A stretch of DNA of 8,236 bases, taken from assembly GCA_002405995.1 (NCBI GenBank), contig DHMW01000094.1, forward strand, positions 27,265-35,500, given 5' to 3'. The notes below the pieces were generated by a model. That model saw only the letters and a program-made list of their open reading frames with translations, made no database searches and was not told the origin of the DNA. The DNA is from Oscillospiraceae bacterium UBA4632 (GTDB taxonomy: Bacteria; Bacillota; Clostridia; Oscillospirales; Oscillospiraceae). Below, piece by piece: positions 1 to 6,324 of this stretch (the stretch's first letter is position 1; each line of letters opens with the position of its first letter). The position numbers and the translations under genes are program-made.

Positions 1-1143
1 GAGCTGCGCCGCGAGATCGAGGACTACGGCAAGGAGCGCGAGCTTTTGCAGGGCGCGGAGGAGCCGGACTTCGAGCGGCTCGCCGAGCTCAAGAGCCTTG
101 AGCTGAAGGCACAGGCCGAGCTGGACGCGCTCTGCGCGCAGGGTGACCCGCAGCTCACGATGGACAATCTCGCCCGCGTGATCGAGCTGTGGACGAAGAT
201 CCCCGCCTCGCGCATCCGCGAGGACGAGTTCCGCCGCCTGAGCGAGCTCGACAAGCGCTTGAAAGAGCACATCGTCGGACAGGACGAGGCGATCGAGGCG
301 GTCGCCGCCGCGATCCGCCGCAGCCGCGTTGGCATCTCGCCCAAGCACAAGCCGGTGAGCTTCATCTTCGTCGGTCCCACGGGCGTGGGCAAGACGGAGC
401 TTGTCAAGCAGCTGGCGCAGGACCTCTTCAACACGCCAGACGCGCTCATCCGGCTCGATATGTCGGAATTCATGGAAAAGCACTCTGTCTCCCGGATCGT
501 CGGCTCGCCCCCGGGCTACGTCGGCTACGATGAGGCCGGGCAGCTGACCGAGAAGATCCGCCGCAAGCCCTACGCCGTCATCCTGTTCGATGAGATCGAA
601 AAGGCGCATCCCGATGTGATGAACGTCCTGCTGCAAATTCTCGACGACGGCGAGATCACCGACTCTCACGGCCGCAAGGTCAACTTTGAGAATACCGTCA
701 TCGTCATGACGTCCAACGCGGGCAGCGAGCGCAAGGAGGGCACCGTCGGCTTTGGTCACACGGTGAACGAGCAGAACCGCGACCGCGCCATGAAGGCGCT
801 CGGCGAGTTCCTGCGCCCCGAATTTCTGAACCGTGTGGACGAGGTCATCTGCTTCAACCGCCTTGACGAGAAGGATTTCGCCGGTATCGCGCGCATTATG
901 CTGGGCGAGCTGCAAAAGAGCCTTGAGGACAAGGGGCTGCACTTTACCTGGGACGACGATGTGGTCGAATATCTCGTCAAAAAGTCCTACTCCGCGGCCT
1001 ATGGCGCGCGCAACCTGCGCCGCACCATCCAGAAGGAGCTGGAGGACGTGATGGCGGGGCAGATCATCGACTCCTACGAGCATCCCGTCACCGTGCTGCA
1101 CGCGGCGATGGAGGACGGCAGGCTCGTTGTCCGCAGTCTGTAA
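1..1143 (+). CDS. clpC: ClpC-type Clp protease ATP-binding subunit, C-terminal half (5' partial)
   Basis: Hsp100/AAA+ unfoldase that uses ATP to thread substrate proteins into the ClpP peptidase in the cytosol. The frame is open from base 1, so the N domain and first ATPase module lie outside; 380 codons are visible. The D2 module is complete: Walker A GPTGVGKT (373-396), Walker B VILFDE (577-594), sensor-1 TSN (709-717), arginine finger in FLNRVDE (Arg 832-834), and sensor-2 GAR (1003-1011). A VGF tripeptide at 745-753 sits where ClpA/ClpC/ClpX carry the ClpP-docking loop and ClpB does not. The charged helical stretch at about 64-130 resembles the UVR-like linker between D1 and D2 of ClpC. 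Together these favour ClpC over ClpB, although ClpA-type naming is possible. It probably heads the operon that continues 18 bases downstream. No key residue is missing. Confidence 0.93.
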   Translation, partial: ELRREIEDYGKERELLQGAEEPDFERLAELKSLELKAQAELDALCAQGDPQLTMDNLARVIELWTKIPASRIREDEFRRLSELDKRLKEHIVGQDEAIEAVAAAIRRSRVGISPKHKPVSFIFVGPTGVGKTELVKQLAQDLFNTPDALIRLDMSEFMEKHSVSRIVGSPPGYVGYDEAGQLTEKIRRKPYAVILFDEIEKAHPDVMNVLLQILDDGEITDSHGRKVNFENTVIVMTSNAGSERKEGTVGFGHTVNEQNRDRAMKALGEFLRPEFLNRVDEVICFNRLDEKDFAGIARIMLGELQKSLEDKGLHFTWDDDVVEYLVKKSYSAAYGARNLRRTIQKELEDVMAGQIIDSYEHPVTVLHAAMEDGRLVVRSL

Positions 1144-1161
1144 GAGGGGAGAGGAGAAGCT

Positions 1162-1374
1162 GTGTTCCGCTTTTTCCGCAAGGATATTGAAAAGTGCTGC
1201 GCCTACTGCAAGAGCGGATCTGTCATCAACGAAGGGCAGGTCATCTGCTCCCGCCGCGGCGTAGTCGATTCCGCCGACCACTGCCGCCGCTTCTGTTACG
1301 ATCCGCTCAAACGTGTGCCGCCGCGTCCGGCAAGCCTGAGCGGCAAGCATTCGGCGGAGGATTTTTCCCTGTGA
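1162..1374 (+). CDS. 70-residue Cys-rich small protein of unknown function
   Basis: The function is not known to me. The GTG start at 1162 is chosen because a purine-rich ribosome binding site (AGGGGAGAGGAG, 1145-1156) lies 5 bases upstream and 18 bases separate it from the clpC stop. The protein has six cysteines (residues 12, 13, 16, 29, 41, 45) with a CCxxC pair, a further Cys, then HCxxxC. This is consistent with a small zinc-ribbon or knuckle fold, though an iron-sulfur site cannot be excluded. The basic, proline-rich tail YDPLKRVPPRP is followed by an acidic SAEDFSL end. From memory, similar 60-75 residue proteins with a YDPLKRxPPRP segment occur as hypothetical proteins in clostridia, which supports a real gene. 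It has no signal peptide or membrane segment, so it is presumably cytosolic. Its position between clpC and a flavoferredoxin suggests co-transcription but does not establish a role. Confidence 0.85.
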   Translation: MFRFFRKDIEKCCAYCKSGSVINEGQVICSRRGVVDSADHCRRFCYDPLKRVPPRPASLSGKHSAEDFSL

Positions 1375-1417
1375 TGACCGGGCAGCGCCCCGGAATATAA
1401 AGAAAGAAGGCTTCCCC

Positions 1418-2242
1418 ATGAATATTTCTCAGGTCTACGCAGTCTATTTCAGCGCTACCGGCAACACCAGGAGGGTGGCCACGACGCTTGCCAACGCACT
1501 GGCCGAGAGCTTTGAGGTCCCGCTTGAGGTGCGTGACTTTACGCTGCCCGCCGCACGTGAGGAGAAGTATGCGTTCGCCGAGGGCGATCTTGTCGTGTTC
1601 GGCATGCCGACCTACGCGGGGAAGCTGCCGAACAAGCTGCTCGAATTTGTCAAAACCGGTTTTGCCGGAAACGGCGCGCTCGCCGTGCCGGTCGTGACGT
1701 TCGGCAACCGCAGCTTTGACAATTCGCTCGCCGAGCTCTGCGCCTGCCTGGAAGCCGATGGCTTCCACACCATCGGCGCCGGCGCGTTTGCCTGCCGCCA
1801 TGCCTTTACCGATGCGCTGGCCGGCGGCCGCCCCGACCCCGACGATGTGGCGGAGCTTGCCAAGCTCGGCTCCGCGGTCGTGGGGCGTATCGTGAAGATG
1901 ACGCAGATCCCCGCGCCCGTCACGGTCGATGGCGATGCCGATGCGCCGTATTACCGCCCGCTGGGTCTCGATGGCGAGCCAAAGGTCTTTCTCAAGGCAA
2001 AGCCCAAGACCGACCTTGACAAGTGCATCCATTGCGGCGTATGCGCATCGCTCTGCCCGATGGGTTCGATCAATCCTGACGACGTCACCGAGGTCGTGGG
2101 CGTTTGCATCAAGTGCCACTCCTGCGTGCGCAATTGCCCGGTGGGCGCGAAGTACTTCGACGACCCTGCGTTCCTCTCGCACCGCGCGATGCTCGAGCGC
2201 GACTATACGCGCAGGGCGGAGGACAAGATATTCACCGAATAA
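1418..2242 (+). CDS. EFR1-type flavodoxin-ferredoxin fusion protein
   Basis: A predicted cytosolic electron carrier of 274 residues with two parts. Residues 4-165 form a flavodoxin-like domain with the FMN phosphate loop SATGNT (12-17) and the flavin-contacting segment GMPTYAGKLPN (62-72). Residues 198-245 form a ferredoxin domain with two complete [4Fe-4S] motifs: C203-x2-C206-x2-C209-x3-C213-P and C230-x2-C233-x2-C236-x3-C240-P. This order matches the family called EFR1 ferrodoxins in anaerobes, whose redox partners are mostly unknown. All eight cluster ligands are present. The ATG at 1418 has GAAGG 7 bases upstream (1406-1410). It follows the small Cys-rich gene by 43 bases with no terminator between them, so it may share the clpC transcript. 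A hairpin lies 21 bases after the stop. It could transfer electrons between NAD(P)H- or ferredoxin-linked enzymes, but no substrate can be named from sequence. Confidence 0.92.
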   Translation: MNISQVYAVYFSATGNTRRVATTLANALAESFEVPLEVRDFTLPAAREEKYAFAEGDLVVFGMPTYAGKLPNKLLEFVKTGFAGNGALAVPVVTFGNRSFDNSLAELCACLEADGFHTIGAGAFACRHAFTDALAGGRPDPDDVAELAKLGSAVVGRIVKMTQIPAPVTVDGDADAPYYRPLGLDGEPKVFLKAKPKTDLDKCIHCGVCASLCPMGSINPDDVTEVVGVCIKCHSCVRNCPVGAKYFDDPAFLSHRAMLERDYTRRAEDKIFTE

Positions 2243-2262
2243 ACAGTATGCTCCAAAATGAA

Positions 2263-2296
2263 AAGGGCTCTGTCCGGCATTGCCGGACAGAGCCTT
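2263..2296. terminator. Bidirectional hairpin terminator between flavoferredoxin gene and ackA
   Basis: Arms 2266-2278 and 2282-2294 form a 13 bp perfect GC-rich stem with a 3-base loop (ATT), extendable by A-T pairs past one bulged G. Read on the - strand, the stem is followed by CTTTTCATTTT, so it fits best as the ackA terminator. On the + strand the tail is TTATCCTTAATT, a weaker U-tract that could still end the flavoferredoxin transcript. Confidence 0.85.
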
Positions 2297-2319
2297 ATCC
2301 TTAATTCTGCTGCTTGCGC

Positions 2320-3519
2320 TCAGCCAACGAGCGCCTCGGTATCCATGGCGATCATGAGCTCTTCGTTCGTGGGGATGAGCAGGACGGTGACCTTGGAGTC
2401 GGGCGCGGAGATCACGCGCTCCTCGCCACGGACCTTGTTGGCGTCCTCGTCCATCTTGACGCCCATGAACTCAAGCCCGCCGGCGATCGCCATGCGTTCG
2501 GGCGCATCGTTCTCGCCCACACCGGCGGTGAAGACGATGGCGTCCACGCCGCCCATCGCGGCGGCATACGCACCGATGTACTTCTTGACCTCATAGGCGA
2601 ACTTGTCGCGGGCGAGCGCGCAGCGCGCGTTGCCCTGCTCGGCGCCCAGCTCAAGGTCGCGGAAGTCGGAGCTGACGCCGCTGATGCCCTGCATACCGGA
2701 CTTCTTGTTCAGCACGGTGAGCATCTGGGTGATGTCCATGCCGTACTTGTTCATCAGGAATTCAAGGATACCGGCGTCGAGGTTGCCCGCGCGGGTGCCC
2801 ATCGGCAGACCGGCCAGCGGGGTGAAGCCCATGGAGGTATCCACGCTCTTTCCGCCGTCGATCGCGGTGACGGACGAGCCGTTGCCGAGGTGGCAGGAGA
2901 TCAGCTTGAGCTGCTCGATGGGCTTGCCGAGCATATCGGCGGCGCGCTGGGCAACGTACTTGTGGGAGGTGCCGTGGAAGCCGTAGCGGCGGACCTTGTC
3001 CTTTTCATAATACTCATAGGGCAGGGCATAGGTATAGGCGACCGGCGGCATGGTCTGATGGAAGGCGGTGTCGAACACGGCGACCATGGGCACGCCGGGC
3101 ATCAGCTCCTGACAGGCCCTGATGCCGATGATGTTGGCGGGGTTGTGCAGCGGGGCGAGGGGGTTGCATTCCTCGATCGCCTGCATGACCTCGTCATTGA
3201 TGACGACGGACCTGGCAAACTTCTCGCCGCCGTGGACCACGCGGTGGCCGACCGCGTCGATCTCCTTCATGGAGCCGATCACGCCGTTCTTCTCATCGAC
3301 CAGCGCGTCGAGCACTGCCTGAATGGCTTCATTGTGGGTGGGCATGGAGACGGCGGCTTCCTTGACCGCTTCCTTGCCGGGCAGCTGGGGCTTGTAGGTG
3401 AAGCGGCCGTCGATGCCGATGCGCTCGCACAGGCCCTTGGCAAGCAGCTCGCCCGTGGTGGGGTTGAGCAGCTGATACTTCAGGGAGGAAGAACCTGCGT
3501 TGATGACCAAAACGTTCAT
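2320..3519 (-). CDS. ackA: Acetate kinase
   Basis: It interconverts acetyl phosphate + ADP with acetate + ATP, the substrate-level phosphorylation step of acetate fermentation, in the cytosol. At 399 residues it has full family length. The family signatures are intact: N-terminal VLVINAGSSSLKY (residues 3-15), GHRVVHGG (91-98), YGFHGTSHKY (179-188), HLGNGSS (210-216), GLPMGTRAGNLD (237-248) and FTAGVGEN (330-337). By alignment with the Methanosarcina enzyme from memory, the catalytic residues appear as Arg93, Asp150, His182, Arg243 and Glu386 or Glu387. The ATG at 3519 is preferred over an in-frame upstream codon near 3552 because AAGGAG (3527-3532) sits 7 bases before it and the family begins with MxVLVINAGSSS. 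No phosphotransacetylase gene (pta) is visible beside it. Transcription starts in the divergent region shared with tmcAL and ends at the 2263-2296 hairpin. Confidence 0.98.
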   Translation of the reverse strand: MNVLVINAGSSSLKYQLLNPTTGELLAKGLCERIGIDGRFTYKPQLPGKEAVKEAAVSMPTHNEAIQAVLDALVDEKNGVIGSMKEIDAVGHRVVHGGEKFARSVVINDEVMQAIEECNPLAPLHNPANIIGIRACQELMPGVPMVAVFDTAFHQTMPPVAYTYALPYEYYEKDKVRRYGFHGTSHKYVAQRAADMLGKPIEQLKLISCHLGNGSSVTAIDGGKSVDTSMGFTPLAGLPMGTRAGNLDAGILEFLMNKYGMDITQMLTVLNKKSGMQGISGVSSDFRDLELGAEQGNARCALARDKFAYEVKKYIGAYAAAMGGVDAIVFTAGVGENDAPERMAIAGGLEFMGVKMDEDANKVRGEERVISAPDSKVTVLLIPTNEELMIAMDTEALVG

Positions 3520-3526
3520 ATGTGTA

Positions 3527-3532
3527 CTCCTT
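3527..3532 (-). promoter_or_regulatory. Ribosome binding site fixing the ackA start
   Basis: AAGGAG on the - strand, 7 bases before the ATG at 3519. It rules against the upstream in-frame start near 3552, which would add 11 residues unlike the family N-terminus. Confidence 0.85.
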
Positions 3533-3591
3533 TTTCCAAGGGCGGCTTGCATTGCGCCCAGATTTCCGATAGAATATAAAAAACGATCGGT

Positions 3592-3619
3592 TTGCAGATT
3601 TTAATACGGCATCTATTAT
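3592..3619 (+). promoter_or_regulatory. Possible promoter of tmcAL, overlapping the ackA -10
   Basis: On the + strand, TTGCAG (3592-3597) and TATTAT (3614-3619) are 16 bases apart. The start would be near 3626, about 67 bases before the tmcAL ATG. The -10 uses the same AT-rich bases as the opposing ackA -10, so the two promoters could not be occupied together. It is a weaker match and less certain than the ackA promoter. Confidence 0.4.
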
Positions 3620-3642
3620 AGCAAAATTTTTCCCAAAGACAA
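3615..3642 (-). promoter_or_regulatory. Predicted sigma-A promoter of ackA
   Basis: On the - strand, a -35 element TTGTCT (3637-3642) and a perfect -10 TATAAT (3615-3620) are 16 bases apart, and a TGC just before the -10 makes it an extended -10 promoter. Transcription would start near 3608, giving a leader of about 89 bases before the ackA ATG. It is the best promoter in the window and lies in its only strongly AT-rich stretch. Confidence 0.8.
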
Positions 3643-3668
3643 GTAAATTTAACAAAACGTAACTCTTT

Positions 3669-3682
3669 TGTAACCGCTTTGA
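3669..3682. promoter_or_regulatory. Candidate cre (CcpA) operator upstream of ackA
   Basis: TGTAACCGCTTTGA matches the catabolite-responsive element consensus TGNAANCGNTNNCA at 8 of 9 defined positions; read in the ackA direction it is TCAAAGCGGTTACA. Its centre lies about 67 bases upstream of the predicted ackA start, in the activating position upstream of the -35. It also lies downstream of the possible tmcAL start and touches the tmcAL ribosome binding site (GAGAGG, 3681-3686). The motif is short and degenerate, so this is only a candidate. Confidence 0.4.
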
Positions 3683-3692
3683 GAGGACTTTC

Positions 3693-4889
3693 ATGAAAAC
3701 TGCTGGTATAATATGTGAATATAACCCCTTCCATCGCGGCCATGCCTGGCAGATCGCGGAGACACGCCGCCTGCTCGGTGCGGATACGGCGGTCGTGTGC
3801 GCCATGAGCGGCGACTTCGTCCAGCGGGGCGACTTTGCCGTCGCACGCGCTCACGCGCGGGCGGAGGCTGCCGTGCGCGGCGGCGCGGACCTGGTGCTTG
3901 AGCTGCCGCTGCCGTGGGCAGCCTCGTCGGCGGAGGGCTTTGCTCGCGGCGGCGTTATGACACTTGCGGCGACGGGTCTCGTCGATACGCTGGTATTCGG
4001 CAGCGAGTGCGGCGACGCGGCGGCTCTGCGGCGCGCAGCCGAGGTGCTGCTGCGCGAGGATTTCCCCGGCGCGCTGCGCGGAGAGCTTGCAAAGGGCTTA
4101 TCCTTTGCTGCGGCGCGGGAAAGCGCCGCAAGGGCGCTCATCGGCGATGACGCGGACGTGCTGCGAGGACCGAACGACATCCTCGGCGCGGAGTACTGCA
4201 AGGCGCTCATTGAGAGCGGCAGCCCTATTGCGCCGCTGGCGCTCCGGCGCAGGGGCGCGGCACACGACGGCGGGAGCGCGGACGGCATTGCTTCGGCAAG
4301 CCATATCCGCGCGCTGCTCGCGCGCGGGGAGGATGCCTCCGCGTATCTGACGGCGGAGAGCGCCGCCGTTTACGCGCGGGAATGCGCGGCAGGCCGCGCG
4401 CCTGTGCGGATGGCGAATGCGGAGCGGGCGATCCTGTCCCGCCTGCGCATGATGGATGAGGAGACGTTCCGCCTCTATGACAGCGGGAATGAAGGGCTGT
4501 ACCGCCGCTTCTGCGGCGCGGCGCGCACGGCGGTGTCGGTCGAGGAGCTGCTCTCCGCGGTGAAGACGAAGCGCTACGCCTATGCGCGGCTGCGGCGGAT
4601 GCTGCTGGTGGCGTATCTCGGCATAACGGCGCAGGATATGCCGCGGCAAGTGCCGTATCTGCGGGTACTGGCATTCAATGCGCGCGGGCAAAGGCTCCTC
4701 AAGGCGATCAAAAAGACGGGAAATGCGCCGGTGCTGGCCAAAAGCGCCGACGTGCGCGCGCTGAGCGGGGAAGCGCAAGCGCTTTTTGCCCTCACAGCGC
4801 GCGCGGAGGATCAATATGTGCTGGCTTACCCAGACCTGCGTCAGGCGAAGGGCGGCAGCGCATGGACGGAGGGACCGGTGAGACTGTGA
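3693..4889 (+). CDS. tmcAL: tRNA(Met) cytidine acetate ligase TmcAL (YlbM family)
   Basis: It makes N4-acetylcytidine at the wobble position C34 of elongator tRNA(Met). It activates free acetate with ATP to acetyl-AMP, unlike the acetyl-CoA-dependent enterobacterial TmcA. The protein has 398 residues, the usual length. Visible motifs are the nucleotidyltransferase start GIICEYNPFHRGH (residues 5-17, HxGH at 14-17), MSGDFVQRGDFA (38-49), FGSE (102-105), PNDILGAEY (160-168), the ATP-contacting SASHIR (201-206) and KTKRY (291-295), all in the family order. The ATG at 3693 follows GAGAGG (3681-3686) by 6 bases. The gene diverges from ackA across 173 bases. The next gene starts 36 bases on, so they may be co-transcribed. 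Its ala/arg/gly-rich sequence reflects high GC. Older annotations call this family 'nucleotidyltransferase'. Confidence 0.95.
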   Translation: MKTAGIICEYNPFHRGHAWQIAETRRLLGADTAVVCAMSGDFVQRGDFAVARAHARAEAAVRGGADLVLELPLPWAASSAEGFARGGVMTLAATGLVDTLVFGSECGDAAALRRAAEVLLREDFPGALRGELAKGLSFAAARESAARALIGDDADVLRGPNDILGAEYCKALIESGSPIAPLALRRRGAAHDGGSADGIASASHIRALLARGEDASAYLTAESAAVYARECAAGRAPVRMANAERAILSRLRMMDEETFRLYDSGNEGLYRRFCGAARTAVSVEELLSAVKTKRYAYARLRRMLLVAYLGITAQDMPRQVPYLRVLAFNARGQRLLKAIKKTGNAPVLAKSADVRALSGEAQALFALTARAEDQYVLAYPDLRQAKGGSAWTEGPVRL

Positions 4890-4914
4890 GCACAGCCTTT
4901 CCCACGCCCCCGAA

Positions 4915-4920
4915 AGGAGG
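4915..4920 (+). promoter_or_regulatory. Ribosome binding site deciding between two adjacent ATGs
   Basis: A perfect AGGAGG precedes two consecutive ATG codons at 4923 and 4926. Spacing is 2 bases to the first and 5 to the second, so the second ATG is the better placed start of the lipoprotein. Confidence 0.7.
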
Positions 4921-4925
4921 ACATG

Positions 4926-6275
4926 ATGAAAAAACGGATGACGATGCTGCTTTGCTGCGTGTTGGCGCTGAGTCTCGCTGCCTGCGGCGCGCAAACGGAC
5001 GGCGACAGTACGCCGCAGGAGCACGCGCTGCACTTTGAAGTTGCAACGCGGGTTTATGAAAACGAGTACAAGGCCGACGACGGCACGGTGCTTTTGACGG
5101 AGCACTGCGAGCTGCCGGTGCTTGAGCTGCGCACGGAGGACGGCGAGCTCTACACGCCGGCTGAGAACGTGACGGCGAACGGCAGCGCGGGCGAGACGGC
5201 GCAGCTGCGGGTGCAGGCGGCGTTCAACACAGAGATGGAAAACGTGCTCGCGGGTCTTGAGTCCGAGGCGGCACAGATGGCTGCGGAGGCCAGGGAGCTC
5301 TACGCGGAAAACGATACATCGGTCTTTTTGGGCAGCTACTGGGTGAGCGAACTCAGTCTGACGCAGACCTATATGACCGAGGGGAAGCTTCTGAGCGTCG
5401 CGGCGGAGAATTACACCTACTACGGCGGCGTACATCCGAATTTCGTTACCCGTGCGTGGAACTTCGACCTGACGACGGGCGAGTTCCTGACGATCGACGA
5501 TCTGTCCTCGGAGGAAGGAGACCTGAACGGACTTTCCGTGCAGCAGCTGATCGGTTATGAGATGGACCGCCAGATCTATGCGAAGAAACTGAATGAGGGG
5601 TATTTTGACGATTACGGCTCCTATCTGTCGGATTTTCCGTCGTTTGCGGCGCTGAACTTTACGGAAAGCGGCCTGACGGTCACGTTCGATCAATACATCA
5701 TCGCGCCGTATGCGGCGGGCCCGCAGGTATTCGAGATACCGTACAGCGTTTTTTACAATGCGCTCAGCGAACACGCAAAGGAGCTGTTGGACGTTTCGGC
5801 AGAGGAGCTTGTCCTGGCGGACTTTGGCACGGCGGCAACGCTGTGGTCGTGGTTTTACATGGGCGACCCGCCGATGGACTATAATGTGACAGCGGAAGAG
5901 GACGGAAGCCTTTATTATCTGGCAGATATCCGCGGCGTAGAGACGCTGGAGGATCTTCGCGCGCTGCTGTGCCGGTATGTCACGCCGCAGCTTGCCGGCG
6001 AGTGGCTGGATAGCACAGAGCAGCGCTACCGCGACATTGACGGCAGACTGTACGCACTGTCCGCGGGCCGCGGCGGCAACGAGAGCCTGGGGAAGGATAC
6101 GCGAAGCGTCGCGCTCAACGGGGATGGCGGCGTGCTGACGCAGACCGTCGCGCTGCTGGAGTGGGACGATACCGCGCAGGCGTGGACAGATACCGGGGAG
6201 ACAGAGACCTACGAGTACCCATTCACCCTCACGGACGGTCACGCGGTGTTCTCCGCGTTCCCGTATCCGTACTGA
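4926..6275 (+). CDS. Secreted lipoprotein with DUF4163/DUF3298-like region and extra C-terminal domain
   Basis: A lipoprotein expected on the outer face of the cytoplasmic membrane, 449 residues. A basic start (MKKR), a hydrophobic core and the lipobox LAAC, with the lipidated Cys at residue 20, form a type II signal peptide. Residues about 35-115 resemble DUF4163. Residues about 163-278 carry DUF3298 hallmarks: YYGGVHPN, NFDLTTGEFLTIDDL and FDQYIIAPYAAGP followed by IPYSVF. These domains occur in the deacetylase PdaC and the anti-sigma factor RsiV, where they contact cell wall or lysozyme. Residues about 300-449 are separate, with WSWFYMGDPP and RYRDIDGRLYALSAGRGG; they weakly recall IseA-like endopeptidase inhibitors, but this is from memory. 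No deacetylase catalytic domain and no transmembrane anchor beyond the signal are present. The ATG at 4926 is chosen for ribosome binding site spacing; 4923 would add one Met. A cell-wall sensing or binding role is inference. Confidence 0.9.
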   Translation: MKKRMTMLLCCVLALSLAACGAQTDGDSTPQEHALHFEVATRVYENEYKADDGTVLLTEHCELPVLELRTEDGELYTPAENVTANGSAGETAQLRVQAAFNTEMENVLAGLESEAAQMAAEARELYAENDTSVFLGSYWVSELSLTQTYMTEGKLLSVAAENYTYYGGVHPNFVTRAWNFDLTTGEFLTIDDLSSEEGDLNGLSVQQLIGYEMDRQIYAKKLNEGYFDDYGSYLSDFPSFAALNFTESGLTVTFDQYIIAPYAAGPQVFEIPYSVFYNALSEHAKELLDVSAEELVLADFGTAATLWSWFYMGDPPMDYNVTAEEDGSLYYLADIRGVETLEDLRALLCRYVTPQLAGEWLDSTEQRYRDIDGRLYALSAGRGGNESLGKDTRSVALNGDGGVLTQTVALLEWDDTAQAWTDTGETETYEYPFTLTDGHAVFSAFPYPY

Positions 6276-6283
6276 AAGAAAAG

Positions 6284-6314
6284 AAAACGCTGACCCGCAT
6301 GGGTCAGCGTTTTT
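6284..6314. terminator. Strong bidirectional rho-independent terminator
   Basis: A 10 bp GC-rich stem (6287-6296 with 6301-6310) and a GCAT tetraloop are extended by A-T pairs. It is followed by TTTTT on the + strand and, on the - strand, by TTTTCTTTTCTTTC. It sits 8 bases after the lipoprotein stop and 10 bases beyond the end of the convergent TIM-barrel gene, so it can end both transcripts. Confidence 0.93.
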
Positions 6315-6324
6315 GTATGTACGG

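Noticed and set aside
1378..1393. Small hairpin CCGGG/CCCGG after the Cys-rich gene, considered as a terminator
   Set aside because: The stem is only 5 bp with a 6-base loop and is followed by AATATAAAG, without a U-tract.
1307..2182. 291-codon - strand open frame opposite the flavoferredoxin gene
   Set aside because: It is antisense to a gene with all FMN and [4Fe-4S] motifs, has no family resemblance and no convincing ribosome binding site.
3520..3552. 11-residue N-terminal extension of AckA
   Set aside because: The ribosome binding site AAGGAG at 3527-3532 lies inside it, and the family starts at MNVLVINAGSSS.
2314..3579. 421-codon + strand open frame opposite ackA
   Set aside because: It is antisense to a complete, motif-perfect acetate kinase. 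Its His/Asp/Gly-rich translation is a codon-bias shadow.
3566..3590. Inverted repeat CCGAT...ATCGG in the ackA leader, considered as a riboswitch or attenuator
   Set aside because: It has only 5 pairs with a 15-base AT-rich loop, no second alternative stem and no known riboswitch core.
3643..3660. TTGTTAA (- strand, upstream of the ackA -35), considered as a Rex operator
   Set aside because: Only one half-site is present; the expected matching half (TTAACAA) is not found at the right distance.
4098..6242. 714-codon open frame on the - strand covering tmcAL and the lipoprotein gene
   Set aside because: It lies antisense to two well-supported genes. Its translation is Arg/His/Ala-rich with no recognisable motif, as expected when a GC-rich gene is read in the wrong frame.
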